Made by a program: the position numbers and the translations under genes. The notes below the pieces were generated by a model. It was given only the letters and a program-made list of their open reading frames with translations. It was not told the DNA's origin and did not search any database. This document shows positions 17,713-23,779 of a stretch of 24,124 nucleotides of DNA, piece after piece. Numbering within the stretch: the stretch's first letter is position 1; each line of letters begins with the position of its first letter. Source of the stretch: Bacteroidota bacterium (GTDB lineage: Bacteria; Bacteroidota; Bacteroidia; Flavobacteriales; Flavobacteriaceae); the NCBI GenBank assembly GCA_018656255.1, contig JABHYI010000153.1, positions 1-24,124 of the forward strand. Reading direction: 5' to 3'.

Positions 17713-17744
17713 TAAAAGTATTGCAAAGTTGGTATACTATCCAA
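17713..17744 (-). promoter_or_regulatory. Possible promoter of the GAF/fRMsr-like gene
   Basis: On the minus strand TTG (17744-17742) is followed after 21 nt by TACTTTTA (17720-17713), 17 nt before the ATG. The upstream part contains TTGG-N8-CCAA (17729-17744), a small imperfect inverted repeat that might be an operator. Confidence 0.4.
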
Positions 17745-17791
17745 TTTCTTTGCTTGTTTTTTCTTAGTAGGTTTTTGTTTTTTGTTTTTCG

Positions 17792-17799
17792 TACTTTTG
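17792..17799 (+). promoter_or_regulatory. -7 promoter element for the DUF3347 gene
   Basis: TACTTTTG matches TAnnTTTG exactly and ends 17 nt before the ATG at 17817. The upstream sequence is T-rich with several TTTG units, but none at ideal spacing. Confidence 0.6.
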
Positions 17800-17816
17800 C
17801 TTCCTAAATTATACCC

Positions 17817-18359
17817 ATGAAACAATTACTACATACTCTTTTTTTAGGAATGTCATTATTTCTTTTTTCTTGTAAAAACCAAACCAATGCCAATGAGCCA
17901 GAAATTAAAACAGCACCTGTGGCTAATGAGTTAATTAGTGAGGGTGAAATTCAGGACGTGACTTTTACATCAAAAGGCGCCTCTAAAGTTTTTCATTATT
18001 ATACAAAATTAAAAAATGCGCTAGTTAATACAAATCCTACCGCTTCAGCACAGGCAGCTCAAGAGCTATCCTCTAGTGTGTCTTTAATGGGTGGGGATGA
18101 AATTACTCTTGCTGCTATTAAGGAAATTTCAATGTCAAATGACATCCAGGTGCAGCGTGAAAAATTTGTAATAGTTACAACCAGCGTCGAGAAATTATTA
18201 GAAAACAATGTTGCCACAGGACTTTTCTACAAGCAGTATTGCCCAATGGCATTTAATAATACGGGCGGTTACTGGTTAAGTAACTCTAAAGAAATTAGAA
18301 ACCCTTTTTTTGGAGATAAAATGCTGAAATGCGGTAGGATAGATAAAGAAATTAACTAA
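17817..18359 (+). CDS. DUF3347 lipoprotein, probable metal-binding periplasmic protein
   Basis: This 180-residue predicted lipoprotein has a hydrophobic signal ending LFSC, so Cys19 is the likely lipidation site. A short linker is followed by a DUF3347 domain (about 55-178). Its signature is YCPMA (141-145), GYWLS (151-155), IRNPFFGDKML (160-170) and KCG (171-173). DUF3347 domains occur alone and at the C termini of CusB-like adaptors of heavy-metal RND pumps in Bacteroidetes. Cys142, Met144, Met169 and Cys172 are plausible soft-metal ligands. The gene has its own promoter and precedes the Cys-rich and HMA genes, consistent with copper handling. Metal identity and function are inferred. Confidence 0.85.
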   Translation: MKQLLHTLFLGMSLFLFSCKNQTNANEPEIKTAPVANELISEGEIQDVTFTSKGASKVFHYYTKLKNALVNTNPTASAQAAQELSSSVSLMGGDEITLAAIKEISMSNDIQVQREKFVIVTTSVEKLLENNVATGLFYKQYCPMAFNNTGGYWLSNSKEIRNPFFGDKMLKCGRIDKEIN

Positions 18360-18388
18360 AATTTACCACTACTGCTTTACTAATGTTG

Positions 18389-18396
18389 TAAGTTTG
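18389..18396 (+). promoter_or_regulatory. -7 promoter element for the HYC_CC_PP gene
   Basis: TAAGTTTG matches TAnnTTTG and lies 4 nt before the GTG start at 18401, giving an almost leaderless message. It suggests the downstream cassette can be transcribed separately from the DUF3347 gene. Confidence 0.6.
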
Positions 18397-18400
18397 CACT

Positions 18401-18811
18401 GTGAAACAAATCATCTCTATACTACTAACGCTTCTATTACTTATAAGTAATACAGGTATAACCTACGCCCAACATTTTTGTGGTGGCCACCAGATGATGG
18501 CCAAAGTGACCATAGGGCAAGAACGCTTGTCTTGTGGTATGGCACTGGTAAAAGATCTTTGTGATGAGTCTCACCAAAGTGATACCCACTCTTGTTGTAA
18601 CAATCTCTACACTCAAGTAGCTTTTGATGATACCGTTGAGCAGCCCACTGTTGAATTTCAACTCACACCGCCATTCAAAGTTAATATTACTACTTTTAGC
18701 GCTAGTGCTTGTGAAATTTTAACACTCCAAAAAGAGGTTGTATACACTATCTACAATCCACCACCTCTAATAAAAGATTTTCCTGTTCTTTTCGACACCT
18801 TTTTAATTTAA
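18401..18811 (+). CDS. Cys-rich exported protein of the HYC_CC_PP type
   Basis: This 136-residue protein has a signal peptide (hydrophobic 4-20, likely cleavage after TYAQ, residue 24). The mature part begins QHFCGGH and has six cysteines: Cys27, 45, 54, 65, 66 and 104, with adjacent Cys65-Cys66 in THSCCNN. A triple-proline motif, NPPPLIKDFP, is near the C terminus. This H-x-C / CC / PP pattern matches the uncharacterised HYC_CC_PP family of Bacteroidetes. The cysteines and His25/His30 suggest metal binding or disulfides. The start is GTG, supported by the promoter 4 nt upstream and by the signal peptide that follows. It leads the HMA-MauE, TonB receptor and HMA genes. Confidence 0.82.
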   Translation: MKQIISILLTLLLLISNTGITYAQHFCGGHQMMAKVTIGQERLSCGMALVKDLCDESHQSDTHSCCNNLYTQVAFDDTVEQPTVEFQLTPPFKVNITTFSASACEILTLQKEVVYTIYNPPPLIKDFPVLFDTFLI

Positions 18812-18817
18812 TATACT

Positions 18818-18851
18818 ACAAAAGCTATTTCTTAGATAGCAACGCTTTTGT
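18818..18851 (+). other. Hairpin between the HYC_CC_PP and HMA-MauE genes
   Basis: ACAAAAGC (18818-18825) pairs with GCTTTTGT (18844-18851). A competing inner helix is possible, GCTAT (18824-18828) with ATAGC (18836-18840). No U-run follows, so it is not a standard terminator. It may be a partial attenuator, an RNA stability element or chance. It occupies part of the 92-nt gap. Confidence 0.4.
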
Positions 18852-18903
18852 GTGTACCTATGTTTTAGGGCACCACTTGTAATCATATATTAAATTTAAA
18901 AAA

Positions 18904-19644
18904 ATGACACAAACGTATCATATTCAAGGAATGACTTGTAATGGCTGCAAGGATTCTGTAACAAGAGCCTTTCAATCTTTAGAAGGAGTACATCAGGTAC
19001 ATGTTGATCTTGAAAAAGGCACAGCTTTACTAACTACGGCTTCGGTTCTTCAAACCAAGTTGTTAAAACAGGTGCTGCCCTCAAAATTTACCCTGATTGA
19101 AGATAATACCCAAAGGGTAAAACAAAACAATGAGTTTGACAGGGATAAAAAAGCCCCACAAAGGTCAAAGCTGAAGCAACTAAAACCCTTGTTTTTGATT
19201 TTTGGATTTTTGCTACTTATTAGTTGTGCTTTAAATTTTAGAGGATTTACTAGGTTAGATTTTATGCTTGATTTTATGGGCTTATTTTTCTTTGTCTTTA
19301 GTCTTTTCAAGTTTTTAGATCTCTCTGGATTTGCCTTGTCTTTTGCTATGTATGATCCTCTGGCAAAGCGTCAACCTTTATACGGCCGGGTATATCCTTT
19401 TTTAGAATTGACTCTTGGCTTTTTGTTGTTAGCAAAAATCCAACTACCAATAGCGCTACTTGTAACGGTTGTTCTATTAAGTATAACTACCCTTGGAGTT
19501 TGCGTTGTTTTACTTCAAAAAAAACAAATAACATGCGCCTGTCTTGGAACGGTTTTAAAACTGCCCATGACCCAAGCCACATTTATTGAAAATAGCGTCA
19601 TGATTTTTATGGCCACATTCATCTTATTAACACATTATATATAA
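18904..19644 (+). CDS. HMA domain fused to a MauE/DoxX-like membrane domain
   Basis: This 246-residue protein has an N-terminal heavy-metal-associated domain (1-70) with the GMTCNGC metal motif (Cys12, Cys15). A basic linker (about 72-94) leads to a membrane domain with about five helices (95-112, 124-142, 163-178, 181-203, 229-243). The membrane part has the MauE-like pattern, including LYGRVYPFLELTLGFLLL and a CACLG motif (Cys211, Cys213) after the fourth helix. There is no signal peptide before the HMA domain. HMA domains bind Cu(I) and similar ions, and MauE relatives are linked to thiol/disulfide or maturation roles. A membrane metal-handling or thiol-transfer role is inferred. Its stop overlaps the next ATG by one base. 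Confidence 0.85.
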   Translation: MTQTYHIQGMTCNGCKDSVTRAFQSLEGVHQVHVDLEKGTALLTTASVLQTKLLKQVLPSKFTLIEDNTQRVKQNNEFDRDKKAPQRSKLKQLKPLFLIFGFLLLISCALNFRGFTRLDFMLDFMGLFFFVFSLFKFLDLSGFALSFAMYDPLAKRQPLYGRVYPFLELTLGFLLLAKIQLPIALLVTVVLLSITTLGVCVVLLQKKQITCACLGTVLKLPMTQATFIENSVMIFMATFILLTHYI

Positions 19645-21878
19645 TGAAACATATTTTATACCTATTGCTAGTTTTACCAGCACTGCTTTTTTCACAACAA
19701 AAAGTATCTGGTAGTATTTTAGAACTACAAAACAATAAAGAAGTACCCTTGCCTTTTGCCAATGTTTTTTGGCTTAATTCTCAGGTGGGTACTGTTACTG
19801 ATATCGACGGAAATTTCAGCATTGAGTTTTCAGCTCAATACTCAAAATTAGTGGTAAGTTATGTGGGGTATACCACAGATACAATTACCGTAACAAATCC
19901 TAATACTACTATTAGGCATTTATTAAGATCTAAAGGAACTTTAGATGAAGTGGTACTAACTTCAAGAATTAAAGCAACCTCTAGGTCTTATCTTGGGGCA
20001 GAAAACGTGATTAACATTTCTAGTGCAGAATTATTAAAAGCAGCTTGTTGTAATCTTTCAGAAAGTTTTGAAACCAACCCATCCATAGATGTCAATTTTG
20101 CAGATGCTATTACAGGGGTTCGTCAAATAAGATTGCTAGGGCTCACTTCTCCCTACACGGTAATTACCACAGAGAACATTCCTTCTGTCAGGGGTGCCTC
20201 TCAGGCCTATGGTCTTAGTTTTATACCTGGTACTTGGGTAGAGAGTATCCAAATCACCAAAGGGGCAGGTAGTGTTGTAAATAGTTTTGAAAGCATTGCA
20301 GGACAGATTAATGCAGAACTGGTAAAGCCAAGCACAGATAATAAAATATTTGTAAATGCCTTTGGAGCTTTGGGAGGTAGACAAGAGTTAAATGTTCACT
20401 TAAACACAAAACTTACAGACACTTGGAGCACCGGAGTATACCTTCACGGAAACACAAGAGATAAAAAAAATGACAGAAATGAAGATGGATTTCTTGACAA
20501 CCCGCTAGCAAAACAAATAAATTTTATGAACCGCTGGCAATATGCAAATCCTAAAACGGGTTTTGTGAGTTTTATAACTCTTAATTATTTAAAAGATGAT
20601 AAGCAGGTTGGGCAAACGAGTTTTGTGCCAAATCGGGATCGTGGTACTACTAATTTTTGGGGAGGTGAGGTTGATACACAGCGCGCTGGTTTTACTGCAA
20701 AACTAGGCTACGTTACCCCGAGTGCACCCTATCAATCTATTGGTATACAAGTAGCCGGAAATAGACATGAGCAAAATTCTTATTTTGGATTACGAGGCTA
20801 CAACATACAGCATGATAGTGGCTATGTTAGTGGTATTTTTAATTCTATTATTGGTGATTCTAGGCATACTTTTAAAACAGGTATTACAGCTACCTATGAT
20901 GATTATAAAGAACTGGTAGAAAGCACTAATTACAACAGAACAGAACAAAGTCTTGGAGCCTTTTTTGAATACTCATTTGATGATTTAGAGAATTTCACCA
21001 TGACAACCGGCCTTCGTGTAGATACCCATAATTTATTAGGCACCTTTGTTACCCCTAGATTTCATGCACGTTATACCCCTTGGAATAAAGCAGCTCTAAG
21101 AGCTTCTTTTGGTAGAGGAAAACGCAGTGCCACTATTTTTACAGAAAACCAGTCGCTTTTTGCAACCTCAAGGGCTATCTCTATCACAGATAATGGTGGG
21201 CCTATTTATGGACTGGATCCAGAAATTGCCTGGAACTACGGTCTTTCTTTTTTACAAGGATTTACTGTTTTTGATCGTAAGGCAGAGTTGAGTATGGATT
21301 TTTATAGAACAGATTTTCAAAATCAAGTGGTTGTAGATTGGGAAGATCCTAACCAGATACGTTTTTACAATGCACAAAACGCAACTACTGCCAATAGCCT
21401 TCAAGTAGACTTGAGCTATGCTATATTAGAGCGTTTAGATTTTAGAACAACATATAAATACTATGACGTACAAACAGACTATGCTATTGGAAGATTAGCT
21501 AAAGCGCTAACTCCAGAGCATCGTTTTTTTGCAAACCTATCCTACCAGACACTACTGTATAAAGAGGCGCAATGGAAATTTGACGCAACCTATAACTGGT
21601 TAAGCTCTCAACGCCTCCCTAGTACTCAAACCAATGAGGCTCCTTATAGACTCCCACAGAGTACTCCTTCTTTAGGTACACTAAATACACAAATCACCAA
21701 AGTGTTTAGTTCTAAGTTTGAAATATATGTAGGAGCAGAGAATATTACAGATCAAAGACAAGAGAACCCAATTTTGGACGCTCAAAACCCTTTTGGTTCA
21801 AATTTTGACACTACATTTGTATATGGCCCAATTTTTGGAGCTAATTATTACGCAGGATTAAGATATAAAATAAACTAA
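19644..21878 (+). CDS. TonB-dependent outer-membrane receptor, probably metal-related
   Basis: This 744-residue outer-membrane receptor has a signal peptide (1-17, ending LLFSQ) and a CarboxypepD_reg-like domain (about 20-95) with GTVTDIDGNFSIEF and VVSYVGYTTD. A plug domain (about 100-230) includes DEVVLTS and ends QITKGAGSVVNSFESIAGQI. The C-terminal beta-barrel ends GLRYKIN. The only cysteines are adjacent, Cys135-Cys136 in KAACCNLSESF of the plug. No SusD partner is present, so this is not a glycan SUS system. The TAATG overlap with the HMA-MauE gene and the HMA gene 11 nt downstream tie it to metal transport. Copper or a copper-binding ligand is the best guess, without proof. Confidence 0.92.
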   Translation: MKHILYLLLVLPALLFSQQKVSGSILELQNNKEVPLPFANVFWLNSQVGTVTDIDGNFSIEFSAQYSKLVVSYVGYTTDTITVTNPNTTIRHLLRSKGTLDEVVLTSRIKATSRSYLGAENVINISSAELLKAACCNLSESFETNPSIDVNFADAITGVRQIRLLGLTSPYTVITTENIPSVRGASQAYGLSFIPGTWVESIQITKGAGSVVNSFESIAGQINAELVKPSTDNKIFVNAFGALGGRQELNVHLNTKLTDTWSTGVYLHGNTRDKKNDRNEDGFLDNPLAKQINFMNRWQYANPKTGFVSFITLNYLKDDKQVGQTSFVPNRDRGTTNFWGGEVDTQRAGFTAKLGYVTPSAPYQSIGIQVAGNRHEQNSYFGLRGYNIQHDSGYVSGIFNSIIGDSRHTFKTGITATYDDYKELVESTNYNRTEQSLGAFFEYSFDDLENFTMTTGLRVDTHNLLGTFVTPRFHARYTPWNKAALRASFGRGKRSATIFTENQSLFATSRAISITDNGGPIYGLDPEIAWNYGLSFLQGFTVFDRKAELSMDFYRTDFQNQVVVDWEDPNQIRFYNAQNATTANSLQVDLSYAILERLDFRTTYKYYDVQTDYAIGRLAKALTPEHRFFANLSYQTLLYKEAQWKFDATYNWLSSQRLPSTQTNEAPYRLPQSTPSLGTLNTQITKVFSSKFEIYVGAENITDQRQENPILDAQNPFGSNFDTTFVYGPIFGANYYAGLRYKIN

Positions 21879-21889
21879 AATTAAAGAAG

Positions 21890-22249
21890 ATGAAAAATGT
21901 ATTACTAGTATTGATGCTTGTTTTTGGAGCAAGTGTTTTTGGACAAAATAAAAATGCAAAAGCTGTCATTGCCGTTGACGGAGTATGTATGATGTGTAAA
22001 GATCGTATTGAAAAGGCATCTATCAAGACCAAGGGAGTAAAGTCTGCGGTTTGGAATCTAGACACAAAAGAGTTGCGTGTAATTTATAATGAAGAAAAAA
22101 CAACCTTAGCTGCTATAAATGCATCTGTTGCTGCCGTTGGTCATGACACAGAACAAATAAAAGCAACAGAAAAGGCGTATCAAAGTGTACATCCTTGTTG
22201 TAAATACAGAGACCAGGATGTGCAAAAAGAGCACACCATGGACAATTAA
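21890..22249 (+). CDS. Exported HMA-domain metal-binding protein (CMMC)
   Basis: This 119-residue protein has a signal peptide (about 1-18, ending SVFGQ), a ferredoxin-like HMA domain (about 22-92) and a short tail. The metal site is GVCMMC (Cys33, Cys36) rather than the usual MTCxxC. The tail adds HPCCKYRD (His101, Cys103, Cys104). It should be a periplasmic soft-metal chaperone, most likely for Cu(I), which could accept metal from the receptor or deliver it to inner-membrane partners. It is the last gene of the cassette and is followed by a strong terminator 24 nt downstream. Confidence 0.88.
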   Translation: MKNVLLVLMLVFGASVFGQNKNAKAVIAVDGVCMMCKDRIEKASIKTKGVKSAVWNLDTKELRVIYNEEKTTLAAINASVAAVGHDTEQIKATEKAYQSVHPCCKYRDQDVQKEHTMDN

Positions 22250-22272
22250 TTTTTAGCTTCATAAAGTTTCTT

Positions 22273-22301
22273 AAAACCACTTTTTTTTGAAAGTGGTTTT
22301 T
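22273..22301 (+). terminator. Terminator of the metal cassette
   Basis: AAAACCACTTT (22273-22283) pairs perfectly over 11 bp with AAAGTGGTTTT (22290-22300) around a 6-nt loop, followed by a T-rich tract. It sits 24 nt after the CMMC protein's stop codon. Confidence 0.85.
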
Positions 22302-22314
22302 GTATTTTTATACT

Positions 22315-22524
22315 ATGATATTAAAACCAAAAATCTTACTATACATTATAACCCTTTGCGTGCTTGTTGCAGCTGTTGTTTGGGAGTATTATATGCAGCA
22401 ATGGCTGTCTTATCAGCCCGAAGATGGGGCTAATGTTTTAAGGGTTGATCTTTTTGTAATATGGCCAGTGGTACTTACCTTGGTTGGCGTATCTTTATTT
22501 AGGATACTTGAAAATAGAAAATAA
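22315..22524 (+). CDS. Small two-helix membrane protein, unknown function
   Basis: This 69-residue protein has two hydrophobic segments (about 7-24 and 47-63) separated by a polar loop with WEYYMQQW and QPEDGAN, and a basic C terminus, RILENRK. I recognise no family. The start is the ATG at 22315. The upstream in-frame TTG at 22300 overlaps the preceding terminator and is unlikely. TATTTTTA at 22303-22310 could be its -7 element. Coding is supported by membrane-protein composition and the terminator right after the stop. Confidence 0.65.
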   Translation: MILKPKILLYIITLCVLVAAVVWEYYMQQWLSYQPEDGANVLRVDLFVIWPVVLTLVGVSLFRILENRK

Positions 22525-22559
22525 AAAAAACAGGCTACACCAAGTGTAGCCTGTTTTTT
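22525..22559. terminator. Bidirectional terminator between converging genes
   Basis: AAAAAACAGGCTACAC (22525-22540) pairs perfectly with 22544-22559 around a CAA loop, a 16-bp stem whose ends supply U-runs in both directions. It starts directly after the stop of the plus-strand small membrane protein and lies about 20 nt past the stop of the minus-strand lipoprotein. Confidence 0.9.
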
Positions 22560-22578
22560 ATACAAGAAAGCTAAAAAA

Positions 22579-22809
22579 TTAATTTTCTTCTGTTAGCTTT
22601 TGTACTTCTAGAACTTCTACAACTGAATCTGTAGCTACTTCTACTGCTTCTACAACTGAGTCTGTAGCGACTTCTACTGCTTCTGTTGCTTCAACTGCTT
22701 TTTCTTCAACTGTTTCAACAGCTTCTTTAGTTTTGTCTGTAGTTTCTCTACAAGATGTTACAGAAACTATTAATGCTAGTGCAGCAAATGTTGTGATTAC
22801 TTTTTTCAT
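22579..22809 (-). CDS. Small repeat-bearing lipoprotein, unknown function
   Basis: This 76-residue predicted lipoprotein starts at the ATG at 22809 (MKKVITT), with a hydrophobic signal and the lipobox VTSC (Cys20). The mature part is short and acidic, made mainly of Val, Glu, Ala and Thr, and is probably helical. It contains two copies of an 11-residue unit, VEVATDSVVEA/V, encoded by a 33-bp tandem repeat. An in-frame ATG at 22884 would add 25 residues, but it lies upstream of the -7 and -33 elements, which supports the internal start. No family was recognised. It is divergent from the LexA-like regulator and could share its control region. Confidence 0.75.
   Translation of the reverse strand: MKKVITTFAALALIVSVTSCRETTDKTKEAVETVEEKAVEATEAVEVATDSVVEAVEVATDSVVEVLEVQKLTEEN
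22614..22679. repeat. 33-bp tandem direct repeat, two copies
   Basis: Positions 22614-22646 and 22647-22679 are directly adjacent 33-bp copies differing at two bases. The length is a multiple of three, so the repeat adds an 11-residue unit to the lipoprotein without changing frame. Both differences are at third codon positions on the minus strand and are probably silent. Confidence 0.9.
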
Positions 22810-22832
22810 GGTATTGGTTTTTAGTTTAGCGT

Positions 22833-22861
22833 TAAAAGTACTGTAATATTTAATAATACAA
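22833..22861 (-). promoter_or_regulatory. Promoter of the small lipoprotein gene
   Basis: On the minus strand TTG (22861-22859) is followed after 18 nt by TACTTTTA (22840-22833), 23 nt before the ATG at 22809. Both Bacteroidetes promoter elements are present at acceptable spacing, although the -7 ends in A rather than G. Confidence 0.55.
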
Positions 22862-22923
22862 GTTTTTAGTAGCTTTATTTTCAATTAGTTGTGTAAAATT
22901 AATGTTATGCAGCACAGCTATCA

Positions 22924-22977
22924 TGGAAATATTCCTTTTAAGTGGAAGATTTCCGAATAAAACATTGGATATATTCC
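22924..22977. promoter_or_regulatory. Three operator-like repeats, TGGAWRWWTTCC
   Basis: Three 12-mers lie at 22924-22935 (TGGAAATATTCC), 22943-22954 (TGGAAGATTTCC) and 22966-22977 (TGGATATATTCC). Each is a GGA...TCC inverted repeat, and their centres are about 19 and 23 nt apart. The third overlaps the -33 TTG and the start of the promoter spacer of the LexA-like gene. The arrangement fits autorepression by that HTH protein and may also reach the divergent lipoprotein gene. The link to the regulator is inferred from position. Confidence 0.65.
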
Positions 22978-22994
22978 AAAAAAATGTATATTTG
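22965..22994 (+). promoter_or_regulatory. Promoter of the LexA-like regulator gene
   Basis: TTG (22965-22967), a 19-nt spacer, and TATATTTG (22987-22994) give a full match to the Bacteroidetes TTG-N19-TAnnTTTG promoter. The ATG follows only 3 nt later at 22998, so the transcript has almost no leader. This fixes the start codon. Confidence 0.75.
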
Positions 22995-22997
22995 AAT

Positions 22998-23768
22998 ATG
23001 GACGCAAAATTATCTATCGAAGCCAGACGGTTTAAAAAAGTACGTGAAGAACTCAATCATACCCAGCAATACTTTGCTGAAATTTTAGGTATTGGTGCTA
23101 CCACAGCAGATATAGAACGTGGTAAAACCAAATTATCTGGGAAGGTAGTTATGGAGCTCTTACGTCAATTTAATATAAACCCTTTGTGGTTATTTGGAGA
23201 AAGCTATAACAAGATTGTTAATATTAATGGCGGCGATGTAAGTCCTAAAGTAATCACCCTTGATGTAGATCAAAATGACACCATCGCCTTAGTAAATCAA
23301 AAAGCAGCAGCAGGGTATCCTCATAATGTTCAAGATGTAGAATGGTATGAAACCTTACCTGCATTTAATATACCCCTTCCCCAATACAGAAATGCAACCT
23401 ATAGAGGTTTTCAAGTTGAGGGAGATAGTATGTTGCCAAACATAAGGCCTAATGAATGGGTTCTTGGAAAGGCAGTACCTAGCATTACAGAGGCAAGTGA
23501 TAGTAAAATTTATATTGTAGTGCTTCATGACTCTGTTTTGGTAAAAAAGTTGCAAAAAGTACCAAGCGCGCCAGATCGGGTTCGGTTAATTTCATTAAAC
23601 CCAGAATACATTCCCATTGAAGTTGCTGTTAAAAATATTCAAGAGCTATGGCTGGTGAACAGTAAACTTACCTTTGGTATTGATGAGCCAAGTGAGAGTT
23701 CCTTACTCAGAGAATTACAACAATCTATGGAAGACTTGAAGGGGCAAATCAACAACTTGAATGCTTAG
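22998..23768 (+). CDS. LexA-like transcriptional regulator: HTH plus S24 peptidase domain
   Basis: This 256-residue protein has an N-terminal Xre-type HTH (about 5-68, with TQQYFAEILGIGATTADIERGKTK) and a C-terminal S24 peptidase-like domain (about 100-225). The catalytic pair is Ser144 in VEGDSML and Lys183 in VLVKKL, at LexA-like spacing. An Ala105-Gly106 bond in KAAAGYP is a candidate self-cleavage site. A short coiled-coil-like tail (about 232-254) follows. It should repress genes until cleaved or otherwise inactivated, like LexA or CI-type repressors, although cleavage is not shown. It is not canonical LexA because the HTH is of Xre type. The upstream in-frame ATG codons at 22902 and 22923 would read through the operators and promoter. 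A DUF2461 gene follows after 11 nt. Confidence 0.9.
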   Translation: MDAKLSIEARRFKKVREELNHTQQYFAEILGIGATTADIERGKTKLSGKVVMELLRQFNINPLWLFGESYNKIVNINGGDVSPKVITLDVDQNDTIALVNQKAAAGYPHNVQDVEWYETLPAFNIPLPQYRNATYRGFQVEGDSMLPNIRPNEWVLGKAVPSITEASDSKIYIVVLHDSVLVKKLQKVPSAPDRVRLISLNPEYIPIEVAVKNIQELWLVNSKLTFGIDEPSESSLLRELQQSMEDLKGQINNLNA

Positions 23769-23779
23769 AAATTTTTTCT

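Noticed and set aside
17729..17744. TTGG-N8-CCAA inverted repeat as a second binding site of the LexA-like regulator
   Set aside because: It shares TTGG/CCAA ends with the third operator, but the core and length differ and it lacks the TGGAWRWWTTCC pattern.
18904..19644. Methylamine utilisation function suggested by the MauE-like domain
   Set aside because: No methylamine dehydrogenase genes are nearby. The HMA domain and neighbours point to metal or thiol handling instead.
19644..21878. A SusC/SusD glycan-uptake locus
   Set aside because: There is no SusD-like lipoprotein or glycoside hydrolase. The neighbours are HMA and Cys-rich proteins.
22614..22679. CRISPR-like or satellite repeat
   Set aside because: There are only two directly adjacent copies without spacers, in frame inside a coding sequence.
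22810..22884. 25-residue extension of the small lipoprotein from the ATG at 22884
   Set aside because: It would place the promoter inside the gene and bury the signal peptide and lipobox that begin at MKKVITT.
22902..22997. N-terminal extension of the LexA-like protein from in-frame ATG codons at 22902 or 22923
   Set aside because: The extension would be encoded by the operators and the -33/-7 promoter itself. The ATG at 22998 follows the promoter and begins a normal HTH.
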